From CAZMRF01 sp964568735 (lineage in GTDB: Bacteria; Acidobacteriota; Polarisedimenticolia; JACPZX01), in the NCBI GenBank assembly GCA_964568735.1, contig CAZMRF010000015.1, positions 1 to 64,000 on the forward strand: a DNA stretch of 64,000 nucleotides, in the 5' to 3' direction. Shown here piece after piece: positions 56,047 to 63,792 of this stretch. Position 1 is the stretch's first letter. The number at the start of each line of letters is the position of its first letter. Position numbers and translations under genes: made by a program. The notes under the pieces were generated by a model. That model was given only the letters and a program-made list of their open reading frames with translations. It ran no database searches and was not told the origin of the DNA.

Positions 56047-56437
56047 GGAGTGTGATGGACCCTCGGGCGAGGAGCCGCCCGGCTGATTCCGCCCTGCATT
56101 CGAAGAGGAAGAGAGCGCCCATGCGCCGGTCGAGACGGGCCCGGACCTCGACGCGCTCGCCCCGGAGAGCGGCCCGGTGCAGCCTCATCGCCTTGATGCC
56201 GGCCACCCACGCCCCCGTGCTCTCCTCGGGGAGGATCAGCCCGGCCGTCTGGGCCATCAGCTCGACGAGGAGGCAGGATGGGAAGAAGCCCGCCGGGTTC
56301 GCCGCGGGATCGTCGGCGCCCGGATCGCGGACTCCGAGGCAGGCCTCCCCGCCGGGATCGAGCGATGCCGAAGTGAGGAGCCGCGCGGCCGGCCCGTGGG
56401 GGAGCCGGGATACGAGATCGGGATCAGGGGGTGTCAC
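56036..56437 (-). CDS. Hotdog-fold 3-hydroxyacyl-ACP dehydratase-like protein (ApeP-like)
   Basis: A 133-residue hotdog protein. LPHGPAARLLTSA near the start provides the active-site His, and GFFPSCLLVELMAQTAGLI is the FabA/FabZ-type central helix. Start GTG 56437 lies inside the end of the ACP gene (14-base overlap). The ApeP type dehydrates chain intermediates in aryl polyene synthesis. A second dehydratase of the ApeI type is at 61029. Confidence 0.8.
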   Translation of the reverse strand: MTPPDPDLVSRLPHGPAARLLTSASLDPGGEACLGVRDPGADDPAANPAGFFPSCLLVELMAQTAGLILPEESTGAWVAGIKAMRLHRAALRGERVEVRARLDRRMGALFLFECRAESAGRLLARGSITLRAV

Positions 56438-56735
56438 GATGCGTCGCGAGGTGTGTCGCGATGGTGCTGACGGACGTGAAGACCTTCTGGACGATCTCGG
56501 GATCCTCGAACCTGACGCCGTACTTCTTCTCAACGCCGGTCACCAGCTCCAGGATGTCGATGGAGTCGAGATCGAGGCCGCTCCCGACGAGGGGCGCGTC
56601 GTCGCCGAGGTCCGAGGGGTTCACATAGCGGAGGCGCAGGTGCCCGACGATGAACCGCTTCAGATCGTCGCGAAGCGTAGCGATGGATTGGCCCTCCGCG
56701 GCCTCCGAAACTGGTGCACGACCCGCGCTCGCCAT
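56424..56735 (-). CDS. Acyl carrier protein
   Basis: A 103-residue ACP. The phosphopantetheine site is GLDLDSIDILELV (Ser in DSI near residue 56). ATG 56735 is preferred; a start at 56780 would add 15 unneeded residues. It begins a minus-strand operon ACP, dehydratase, glycosyltransferase. Together with the two ACPs at 59949 and 60218 this makes three ACPs in the region. Confidence 0.9.
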   Translation of the reverse strand: MASAGRAPVSEAAEGQSIATLRDDLKRFIVGHLRLRYVNPSDLGDDAPLVGSGLDLDSIDILELVTGVEKKYGVRFEDPEIVQKVFTSVSTIATHLATHRDTP

Positions 56736-57153
56736 AGGCCCGGCCGTTATACCACGATGCCGGAAGGCCTCGCAACTCAAGGACTTTCAGGGGATGCCGA
56801 TGCTGACCCGGGCTCGCCCGCAGGGACGGCACGAGGCTCCTCGCGGACGACAGGCGCCGGGTGCAAAGAAGGGTGGCTGGCCTCCTCAAGCGCGGGCGAG
56901 GGACGGAGTCCTTGCGAGAACCGCGGACGGGCCCCCGTGCGGCCGTGAGAAAACGATGCCCGCTGCTGCCATCGGGACCGCGCCCCTCCGGCCGGTGGGA
57001 GCCAATCCGGGAGTCCGTGAACCGCGCCGGCGTCTCCGGTCTCCGTTGCAATTGACTGGGGTGGGTGGTTGTGGTAACAGTCACGCAACTCAGAGGTTAT
57101 CCGGTCTTCCAATCGTTGGATCCTCAATCGGTCTTGTGGGTGGAGCGAATCCG
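56736..57153. other. Divergent intergenic region before the main polyene-like operon
   Basis: No gene supported. It separates the divergent ACP (56735) and exported-protein (57154) starts. The 57050-57100 stretch is less GC-rich and holds a promoter-like TTGACT/TAACAG pair. Confidence 0.5.
57052..57080 (+). promoter_or_regulatory. Sigma70-type promoter for the + polyene-like operon
   Basis: TTGACT at 57052-57057 and TAACAG at 57075-57080 with a 17-base spacer and TGG just before the -10 (extended -10 type). It lies 74 bases upstream of ATG 57154 in the least GC-rich part of the region. The -10 hexamer is a weak match. Confidence 0.6.
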
Positions 57154-57570
57154 ATGAGCAAAAACGTTGGCAGAGCCCTGTCGCTGGTATTCGTCTTGGT
57201 GGTCACCCTGGGGGCCCGTGGCGCGGAACCCATGTACGTGCCAGAGCCCATCCCCGTGCCATCGGGCGTCAGCCTCGCCGATGCGACCAAGGCGGTAAAG
57301 GATGTGCTGGCGGGTCGCGGCTGGATCGTGCAGGACACGGAGGAATCCGAAGGTGGAATCACCGTCAACGCGAAGCTCATGGTCCGCGTCCACATGGTGA
57401 AGATCAAGCTCCACGTTCGCCAGAATCAGATTTCGATCGAATACGTCGACAGCCTTGAGATGCAGTACCAGATCAAGAAGGGAAAGCCCTACATCCACCC
57501 CAAGTACACCCAGTGGATCAAGAACATCGAGGTTGACCTCGGAGTGCGCCTGGCCGCGCTCGTGCCGTAA
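57154..57570 (+). CDS. Conserved exported protein, polyene-cluster associated
   Basis: A 138-residue protein with signal peptide 1-24 (LSLVFVLVVTLGARGA). The mature part has a PVPSGVSLADATKAVKDVLA block, then repeated beta-strand segments and KGKPYIHPKYTQWIKNIEVD near the C-terminus. I recognise it as an uncharacterised family of small periplasmic or lipoprotein-like proteins. It has no lipobox Cys. It heads the + operon directly after the promoter. Confidence 0.78.
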   Translation: MSKNVGRALSLVFVLVVTLGARGAEPMYVPEPIPVPSGVSLADATKAVKDVLAGRGWIVQDTEESEGGITVNAKLMVRVHMVKIKLHVRQNQISIEYVDSLEMQYQIKKGKPYIHPKYTQWIKNIEVDLGVRLAALVP

Positions 57571-57587
57571 GAGGGCACATAGAGCTG

Positions 57588-58334
57588 GTGGACGTGCCTC
57601 GAGCCATGGCCTTCCAATCGCACCGTCCGGCGGCAGGGGTGTGCGACGTGAGCTGGATCCGGGAGAGCGCCTTCGGCACCTGGTTCCTCGGAACGGAAAC
57701 ATGGCGCAGGAGCGTCCTCAAGGTCGCCTTCGACGATCTCCTCACTCTGCTGGGAACCACGCGCGAACGATTCCCTGCGATCCTTGACGCGGGATCCGGA
57801 TTCGGCAAGGCACTTCCGCTCCTGGATGAGCGATTCCACCCCGAGCGCATCGTCGCCCTCGACGTGGATCCCAGGATGCGTGTCCGGGCCAGCCAGGAAG
57901 CCCGCCGCTGCAGGAGCACGGTTCATCTCGAAGTTGGCAGCCTCGAGCGAATCGAGCAGCCTGATGCCAGCTTCGACCTCGTCTTCTGCCATCAGACCTT
58001 GCATCACATCGCCGACCAGGAGAGCGCATTGCGTGAGTTCCACCGGGTGTTGAAGAAGGACGGCGTACTCCTGCTGGCGGAGTCCTGCAAGAGGTTTATC
58101 GATTCACTGCTCATCAGGATCCTGTTCCGCCATCCGATGGAGGCGCAGAGGACCGCCGGCGAGTACATAGAGCTGATGCGTGCAGCCGGCTTCACGATTG
58201 ATCCCTCCCGGATCTCCACCCCCAACCTCTGGTGGAGCCGCCCCGATGTCGGCGCGCTGGAGTGGCTGGGCTTCGAGGCGCCCTCCGATCGAGGCGATAC
58301 ACTCCTGAACCTCGCCGCATTCAAGAGCGGGTGA
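57588..58334 (+). CDS. Class I SAM-dependent methyltransferase, polyene-cluster associated
   Basis: A 248-residue methyltransferase. Motif I is LDAGSGFGKALPLLD near residues 66-80, motif II VALDVDPRM and motif IV FDLVFCHQTLHH. It ends in a domain rich in hydrophobic residues. Aryl polyene clusters carry a similar methyltransferase that probably acts on the aryl group. GTG 57588 or ATG 57606 may be the start. It lies 17 bases after the exported protein. Confidence 0.84.
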   Translation: MDVPRAMAFQSHRPAAGVCDVSWIRESAFGTWFLGTETWRRSVLKVAFDDLLTLLGTTRERFPAILDAGSGFGKALPLLDERFHPERIVALDVDPRMRVRASQEARRCRSTVHLEVGSLERIEQPDASFDLVFCHQTLHHIADQESALREFHRVLKKDGVLLLAESCKRFIDSLLIRILFRHPMEAQRTAGEYIELMRAAGFTIDPSRISTPNLWWSRPDVGALEWLGFEAPSDRGDTLLNLAAFKSG

Positions 58335-58723
58335 CCCGCGTCGTGGGAGAGCGGACGGCTTCGCCCCTCCCGGGCCCGGGCGTCGCCACCCACGCCGGGC
58401 ACCGCGTCCGGCCGGCGCGAGGGGGGGGCGTCAGAGTCGCCATCCCGGGCCAGTTGTGGGGGCTTCCGGGGCGGCTGTATAATCGCGCGCAGTTCCGATT
58501 GGTATCTGCAATCCAGGCCGGACCCGCGGAGTTCACCTCCGCGCTGGAGGGGGGGTGCGGCATGTCTCCCAGGTCGAGGTTGGCGGCTCGTTCCTCCACG
58601 TGGGTTGCACGTCCGTGAGCGTCGAGGGGGGAGCCCCTCGCTCGGTTCCGGGTTTCCTCGTCGACGATCGAGCGCCATGGACGCGCTGAAGTTGCTCGAG
58701 GGCCTGCGCGCGCGGGGGCGTCT
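58335..58723. other. Intergenic region with TATAAT promoter
   Basis: No gene of more than about 25 codons with coding-like composition. It holds a candidate promoter (58454-58483) and a G-rich stretch near 58550. The 240-base leader between promoter and phosphopantetheinyl transferase is unexplained. Confidence 0.5.
58454..58483 (+). promoter_or_regulatory. Candidate sigma70 promoter
   Basis: TTGTGG at 58454-58459 and perfect TATAAT at 58478-58483, spacer 18. It would start transcription near 58490 for the phosphopantetheinyl transferase/ACP genes. Confidence 0.6.
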
Positions 58724-59098
58724 GTGATCTCGGGAGTCGGCGTGGACATCGTAGACGTCGCACGGATAGAGAAGATCCTGCGGCGTAGGCCCGGTTTCGA
58801 GGAGGCGGTGCTCACGCTCCGCGAGCGATTCGCGGGCGCTCGACTGCGCCGGCGGGCCCTGCGGCTCGCGAAGTGCCTTGCGGCCAAGGAGGCTTTTCTG
58901 AAGGCGGTAGGTCGAGGCCTCTGGGAGGGAATACCGCTGTCCGAAGTCGAGCTGGTCCAGGAGCACGACGGGTCGGAGCGCCTCCACCTCGGCCCGGACG
59001 CTCTGCGAGCCCTGAATGAGGCGGGAGGTCGATCGACTGCGGTCACCCTGAGCCGGGAGCGCAGCTCAGTCGTCGCCTTCGTCGTGGTGCACTCGTGA
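58724..59098 (+). CDS. Holo-ACP synthase-type phosphopantetheinyl transferase
   Basis: A 124-residue AcpS-type enzyme. GVGVDIVDVARIEKI is the first metal-binding motif and AAKEAFLKAVGRGLW the second, giving the active-site Asp and Glu. It would activate the three ACPs of the region. GTG 58724 start, and its stop overlaps the acyltransferase GTG. Whether it is the housekeeping AcpS or a dedicated one is unclear; genomic position favours dedicated. Confidence 0.9.
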   Translation: MISGVGVDIVDVARIEKILRRRPGFEEAVLTLRERFAGARLRRRALRLAKCLAAKEAFLKAVGRGLWEGIPLSEVELVQEHDGSERLHLGPDALRALNEAGGRSTAVTLSRERSSVVAFVVVHS

Positions 59099-59952
59099 GG
59101 TGCTGGGCGCGGGCTCTCGGACTGGGTGCAGCGACCGCCGGCTGTTTCTTCTTCTTCTGGCTCTGCTCCTTCGTGCTCTCCTGGAGCGTGCTCCCGCTGG
59201 CCAGGCTGACTTCCTGGCGCCTGGCCGAACCGGAGAGGAATCGAAGGTGCCAGGCGATCGTGGGATACGGGTTCGTCTTCTTCATCGCCGCCATGAGAAC
59301 GACCCGTCTCATCACCTTCAGGCCTCAGGAGGTCCGGCTCGACGTGCCTGATGGCCCGTTCGTCATGATCGCGAACCACCCCACGCTGATCGACGTCTCG
59401 GCCATCATGTCCGTCCATCCCCGCATGTGCTGCGTCGCGAAAAGGGACCTCTTCCGGAGCCTCCTGGTCAGCCAGCTCCTTCGCTCGTGCGGGCATATCG
59501 AAGGCGGCCAGGTTGGGCCCATGGATGGCGCATTCGTCGTCAGGCAGGCCCTGGAGCGCCTGGCGTCGGGCCAGTCGGTTCTGGTGTTCCCCGAGGGGAC
59601 GCGATCCCCGGCGTGCGGTCTTCACCCATTCCAGCCTGGAGTGTTCGAGATAGCGGCCCGCGCGAGTGTTCCGCTGGTTCCCATCCTGATCACCTGCCAG
59701 CCGCCGACTCTCATGAAGCACCAGCCCTGGTATGCTCTGGTCAAGACCACGGCGGACTACCGGATTGCTCAATTGGAGACGATCTACCCCGGAGAATTCG
59801 CCGCGACGGCCCGCGAGACCGCTGATCACGTTCGCGAGGCGTACCGGCAGTGCCTTGGGCTCTCGGACAGCCCCGTCTTGTCCCTGCAAGCCGCGGGGGC
59901 ACCCATCTCCGTCGAGCGGCAGGAATCGACCTCGACGCAGGCCATGATATGA
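59095..59952 (+). CDS. PlsC-like 1-acylglycerol-phosphate acyltransferase
   Basis: A 285-residue acyltransferase with NHPTLID near residue 83 (catalytic His and Asp) and FPEGTRS near 158. One or two N-terminal membrane helices (residues 10-33) are present. GTG start overlaps the previous stop, and its own TGA overlaps the ACP ATG. In aryl polyene clusters a PlsC-like protein sits just before the two ACPs, as here. Confidence 0.88.
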   Translation: MRCWARALGLGAATAGCFFFFWLCSFVLSWSVLPLARLTSWRLAEPERNRRCQAIVGYGFVFFIAAMRTTRLITFRPQEVRLDVPDGPFVMIANHPTLIDVSAIMSVHPRMCCVAKRDLFRSLLVSQLLRSCGHIEGGQVGPMDGAFVVRQALERLASGQSVLVFPEGTRSPACGLHPFQPGVFEIAARASVPLVPILITCQPPTLMKHQPWYALVKTTADYRIAQLETIYPGEFAATARETADHVREAYRQCLGLSDSPVLSLQAAGAPISVERQESTSTQAMI

Positions 59953-60221
59953 GCTCGCGCGAATCGGAGCTGAAGGACCTCATCGTGCAGGCCCTCATGC
60001 TCGAAGACCTCGCCCCGGAGGACATCGACGACGAAGCCCCGCTGTTCAGGGGAGGGCTAGGCCTGGATTCGGTCGACGCCCTGGAGCTGGGCATGGCGGT
60101 AGCACAACGATACAAGATCAGGGTTTCGGCGAGCGACCCGGAGAATCGGGAGGCGTTCTATTCAGTCCGCACGCTCGCAGCCTTCATCGAACGGCGCCTA
60201 AAGCAGGAGTTGCCGTCATGA
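59949..60221 (+). CDS. Acyl carrier protein
   Basis: A 90-residue ACP with phosphopantetheine-carrying Ser in GLGLDSVDALELG near residue 40. It overlaps both neighbours by four bases. Tandem ACPs at this place are diagnostic of aryl polyene clusters. Confidence 0.92.
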   Translation: MSSRESELKDLIVQALMLEDLAPEDIDDEAPLFRGGLGLDSVDALELGMAVAQRYKIRVSASDPENREAFYSVRTLAAFIERRLKQELPS

Positions 60222-60469
60222 GCAGCAGCGCGGCGATGGATCACGTAACGAAGACGCTGGTCGAGATGTTCAAGATCGACCCGGCTCGCATCAAGCCTGA
60301 GACCCGGCTCTACGAGGACCTGGATCTCGACAGCATCGACGCCATCGACCTCGTGGCCAAGCTGCAGGGGATCACGGACCGCCGGCTCGAAGAAAACGAA
60401 TTGCGTGAGGTACGCACCGTCGGGGACATGGTCGCCATCGTGGAGACCGTCCTCAACGAGAAAGGCTAG
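60218..60469 (+). CDS. Acyl carrier protein
   Basis: An 83-residue ACP with DLDLDSIDAIDLV near residue 34. It overlaps the preceding ACP by four bases. This second ACP is slightly shorter and has a different helix 3, so the two probably serve different steps or lengths. Confidence 0.92.
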   Translation: MSSSAAMDHVTKTLVEMFKIDPARIKPETRLYEDLDLDSIDAIDLVAKLQGITDRRLEENELREVRTVGDMVAIVETVLNEKG

Positions 60470-60471
60470 GA

Positions 60472-61032
60472 TTGCGGAAGCTCGCCGGCGTTCTCTCTGC
60501 GCTGCTCATCCTCGCCTATCCGCTGGGCATCTGGCTGATAGAGAGACAGGGAGGGAATGCGTCAGCCCGGCTTCTCCTGACCTCGACCCTGGCGGTTATC
60601 CTCTTCCTGCGGTTCCTCGGCCCCGGACGGCTCCGGATGTTGCTGCCCGTGGCGGCGGTGATCATCAGCGCGCTCTACCTCCTGTCTGCACTGTCCGCGT
60701 CCAACGAGCGCCTCTTCCTAATGATGCCCGTGGCCGTCAATGCTGCGGTCCTCGGTTTTTTCGCCTTCTCGCTGACTCCGGGCAGGACACCGGCGATCGA
60801 GCGGTTCGCCCGGATCGTGCATCCGGACCTCTCGCCCGGACGCATCGCCCACTGCCGCCAGGTCACCAAGGCGTGGTGCATCTTCCTCGTCATCAACGGG
60901 CTGGTCAGCCTGTACCTCGCCTACTTCGCCACCATTTCCACGTGGACGCTCTACACGGGCGGCATCTCCTATCTCCTCATGGGAACCATGTTCGTGGCGG
61001 AGTACGCCATACGGAGGATCAGGTTCGGTTGA
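60472..61032 (+). CDS. COG4648-like integral membrane protein
   Basis: A 186-residue protein with about five to six membrane helices starting at TTG 60472, two bases after the second ACP. IVHPDLSPGRIAHCRQVTKA is the conserved cytoplasmic loop. This family is recurrent between the ACPs and dehydratase in aryl polyene clusters; its function is unknown. Its stop overlaps the dehydratase TTG. Confidence 0.82.
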   Translation: MRKLAGVLSALLILAYPLGIWLIERQGGNASARLLLTSTLAVILFLRFLGPGRLRMLLPVAAVIISALYLLSALSASNERLFLMMPVAVNAAVLGFFAFSLTPGRTPAIERFARIVHPDLSPGRIAHCRQVTKAWCIFLVINGLVSLYLAYFATISTWTLYTGGISYLLMGTMFVAEYAIRRIRFG

Positions 61033-61421
61033 ATCCGACGGGGGAGAGAGTCTCTCGACTCGAAGTCAAGGCTCGCACCCGGCGGAATGACGGGGAGGTG
61101 GAGGTGCACGAGGTTGACATGAGGGTTCCCGGGGACCTGTGCTGGTTCGAGGGGCACTTCACCGGGTACCCCATACTGGCGGCGCTCGTACAGGTTCAGG
61201 AAGTACTCGCGCTTGCGTCGGAGATCTGGTGCGACGTGGGGACGCTGACGGGAATCCGGGGAGCGAAGTTCAAGCAGCCGATCCATCCGGCCGACGAGCT
61301 GGTCCTTCGCCTCGTGAGGAACGCGACCACTCGCATGATCGAGTTCCAGTTTTCCCGCGACGGCAGGGTGTGCAGCAGCGGGACGCTGAAGTTCGATCCG
61401 GGAGGGGGATCAGGGGCTTGA
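61029..61421 (+). CDS. ApeI-like 3-hydroxyacyl-ACP dehydratase
   Basis: A 130-residue hotdog protein starting at TTG 61029. EGHFTGYPILAALVQVQEV contains the active-site His and the central helix; RGAKFKQPIHPADEL is the second conserved part. In aryl polyene synthesis this enzyme dehydrates the beta-hydroxyacyl intermediate. Overlapping starts and stops on both sides show a coupled operon. Confidence 0.85.
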   Translation: MNPTGERVSRLEVKARTRRNDGEVEVHEVDMRVPGDLCWFEGHFTGYPILAALVQVQEVLALASEIWCDVGTLTGIRGAKFKQPIHPADELVLRLVRNATTRMIEFQFSRDGRVCSSGTLKFDPGGGSGA

Positions 61422-62143
61422 CTGCCGCCTACCGGCTCTGCGCGGTGATTCCCACGTACAACAACCCGGAGACCATCGAGGAGGTCGCGGGGCAGGTCCT
61501 GGCGTGGCTGAAGGATGTCATCGTGGTTGACGATGGCAGCGACGCTGCGGGCCGGGAAGCCGTCGCCAGGATGAAGGCCCTGCCGGGCCTGCTCGCTCAC
61601 TTCCGGGGCGCCAACGGCGGGAAGGGCGCAGCCGTCATGGACGGACTCAGGATAGCTTTCCGGCTGGGCTTCACCCATGTCCTGCAGATCGATGCCGACG
61701 GACAGCACGATACCCGGGACATCCCGCGCTTCCTGGGCATCTCACGCGAGAGCCCCGCGTCTCTCGTCCTGGGAACTCCCGTCTTCGACAAGGAGGCTCC
61801 CAGATCACGGCTGGTCGGCAGAAGGATCAGCTGCTTCTGGGTATCCCTCGAAACGCTGGGATGGTCGAGGATCCATGACCCGCTCTGCGGCTTCCGGATC
61901 TACCCCGTCCAGGCGGCCCTGGCGACGAGGACCGTCGGCCGGCGTATGGACTTCGATCCGGAGATCGCCGTCAGGATGGTCTGGAACGGCGTTCCCGTGA
62001 TCAACTTGCCGACGAAGGTCAGGTACTTCCCGCCCGAAGTCGGAGGTGTCTCGCATTTCAGGATGCTCTCGGACAACCTGTGGATCTCATGGATGCATAC
62101 GCGTCTGGTCACGGGAGCGCTGCGACGTCTGGTGTTCCCGTGA
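61418..62143 (+). CDS. Family 2 glycosyltransferase
   Basis: A 241-residue GT-A enzyme from TTG 61418. CAVIPTYNNPETIEEVAGQV starts the fold and QIDADGQHDTRDI is the DxD. It is similar in layout to the enzyme at 55297. Aryl polyene clusters contain such a glycosyltransferase, often fused to the acyltransferase that here is the next gene. TGA overlaps the next GTG. Confidence 0.87.
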   Translation: MTAAYRLCAVIPTYNNPETIEEVAGQVLAWLKDVIVVDDGSDAAGREAVARMKALPGLLAHFRGANGGKGAAVMDGLRIAFRLGFTHVLQIDADGQHDTRDIPRFLGISRESPASLVLGTPVFDKEAPRSRLVGRRISCFWVSLETLGWSRIHDPLCGFRIYPVQAALATRTVGRRMDFDPEIAVRMVWNGVPVINLPTKVRYFPPEVGGVSHFRMLSDNLWISWMHTRLVTGALRRLVFP

Positions 62144-63030
62144 CAAGTCGCGGCTGGCTGGAGGCTCGCGAGACGGGCTTCATCCTCGGGATGAAGTCCC
62201 TGGTCCTCATCGCCACCTTTTTCGGCCGGTCGGGCGCCAGAGCCGTCCTTCCCTTCCTAGCGCTCTACTACACGCTCGCGCATCGCCGGGCGCGCCGGGC
62301 ATCGCGATTCTGGCTCGGCCGGATCCTCCGGCGGGATCACGTCACCTTGGCGATGGTATTCCGGCACTTCCTCACGTATGCCCAGGTCACCCTGGACAGG
62401 CTGTTCCTTGTTCGCCGCCAGTTGTCCCACTTCAGGCTCGTGAGACACGGGACGGAGGAGCTCATGGAGGCCAGCCGGCGGGGGCAGGGTGGCATCCTCC
62501 TGAGCGCGCACCTGGGGAGCTTCGAGGCCCTGAGGGTTTCCGCATCGCAAGACAGCCTGAAGCTGAACATTGTCGGCTACTTCCGGAACGCGAGAATGAT
62601 CAACTCCGTATTGAGCACGTTCGATCCTGGTGGAACGACCAGGCTCATCGAAGTGGACCCGGAGGACATCTCCTTCGTCTTCAAGGTCTGGGACTGCGTG
62701 GAGCGCGGGGAGCACGTCGGCATCCTGTGCGACCGAGTCGGACTTGGGGGGCAGACCGTGGAGGTCGACCTCCTCGGGGGCCGATCCGTTCTCCCCGCAG
62801 GCGCTTTCCTGCTGGCCTCGACCCTCGCCTGTCCCGTCTACCTGGCGTTCGCGCTGTACCGCGGTCCGAACGATTACGTCATCCACTGCGAGCACTTCGC
62901 GGATAGAGTGACCGTCCCAAGGAAAGAGCGGAAGGCGGCGCTCGAGTACTATGCTCAGAGGTATGCCGATCGGCTCGCCTGGTACGCCAGGGCGGCTCCC
63001 TACAACTGGTTCAACTTCTTCGAGTTCTGA
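62140..63030 (+). CDS. LpxL-like acyltransferase
   Basis: A 296-residue acyltransferase from GTG 62140. SAHLGSFEALRVSASQD near residue 122 is the H-x4-E/D catalytic site, and ILCDRVGLGG follows near 200. PYNWFNFFEF at the end is typical of the family. It follows the glycosyltransferase with a four-base overlap, matching the fused glycosyltransferase/acyltransferase seen in several aryl polyene clusters. Confidence 0.87.
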   Translation: MTSRGWLEARETGFILGMKSLVLIATFFGRSGARAVLPFLALYYTLAHRRARRASRFWLGRILRRDHVTLAMVFRHFLTYAQVTLDRLFLVRRQLSHFRLVRHGTEELMEASRRGQGGILLSAHLGSFEALRVSASQDSLKLNIVGYFRNARMINSVLSTFDPGGTTRLIEVDPEDISFVFKVWDCVERGEHVGILCDRVGLGGQTVEVDLLGGRSVLPAGAFLLASTLACPVYLAFALYRGPNDYVIHCEHFADRVTVPRKERKAALEYYAQRYADRLAWYARAAPYNWFNFFEF

Positions 63031-63786
63031 ATGGCAGACCACCCTCCGGGATCACGACGGAATCCCCGGTGCATCAGTAGCGCGGAGGCGTGTCGAAAGC
63101 GTCGTCTTCCGTCAGGACGGCCGGCCATCCCGGGGGTGCCTCTGACCCGGGGGCTGACCATAGCGATCCTCCTGGCGACGACGACCGTCGCGAGCGCCCC
63201 CGCCGCGGCCGTTCCAGAGGAGATCAAGGCCCTTCTCGATCAGTTCAGCAGGTCTCCCGGACTGCAAGCCCGGTTCACGGAGGAGAAGCACATCGCGCTT
63301 CTGGCGGAGCCGCTGGTGAACGAAGGGGAGATCTTTTTCGCGCCTCCCGATCGCCTGCTCCGAAGGGTGACGAAGCCATCACCGAGCTCGATGGTGATTC
63401 ACGGGGATTCGCTCTTCTTCAGCTCCGAGGGCGAGTCGGAGGAGATCGATCTGGGCGCCCATGCGGCCGTCCGCGTGTTCGTGGAGAGCTTCCTCCAGAT
63501 ACTCAAGGGTGATGTGGAGTCGCTTTCACGCGCGTGGGCGATGCGATTCGATCGGGTCCCGTCCGGGCCCTCGGAGGTGTGGGGCATCGTCCTGGAGCCG
63601 CTGAGCGAGCCTGTCCGGAACCTGATCACGAGGATCGAGGTTCAAGGCCGCGGAGGGCGCATCGACTCGATGAGAGTCGTGGAAGCAAGTGGCGATGACT
63701 CCGTCACGACCTTCCACGACGTCGACCTGGAACGCACATTCAGCGCCCAGGAGATCGACTCTGTTTTCAGCGTGCACACCCCGTAG
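63031..63786 (+). CDS. LolA-like outer-membrane lipoprotein carrier
   Basis: Up to 251 residues. LDQFSRSPGLQARFTEEKHI and GEIFFAPPDRLLRRVTKPSP are LolA/LolB-like beta-sheet strands. The ATG at 63031 directly abuts the previous stop, but residues 1-35 are Arg/Pro-rich; GTG 63136 would start right at a clean signal peptide (PLTRGLTIAILLATTTVASA). Either is possible. A LolA-type carrier is a fixed member of aryl polyene clusters and probably moves the lipid-bound polyene across the periplasm. Confidence 0.83.
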   Translation: MADHPPGSRRNPRCISSAEACRKRRLPSGRPAIPGVPLTRGLTIAILLATTTVASAPAAAVPEEIKALLDQFSRSPGLQARFTEEKHIALLAEPLVNEGEIFFAPPDRLLRRVTKPSPSSMVIHGDSLFFSSEGESEEIDLGAHAAVRVFVESFLQILKGDVESLSRAWAMRFDRVPSGPSEVWGIVLEPLSEPVRNLITRIEVQGRGGRIDSMRVVEASGDDSVTTFHDVDLERTFSAQEIDSVFSVHTP

Positions 63787-63792
63787 GGACCC

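Noticed and set aside
58321..59889. A 522-codon minus-strand frame over the PPTase and acyltransferase genes
   Set aside because: Shadow frame. The plus strand holds two recognisable enzymes with coupled starts.
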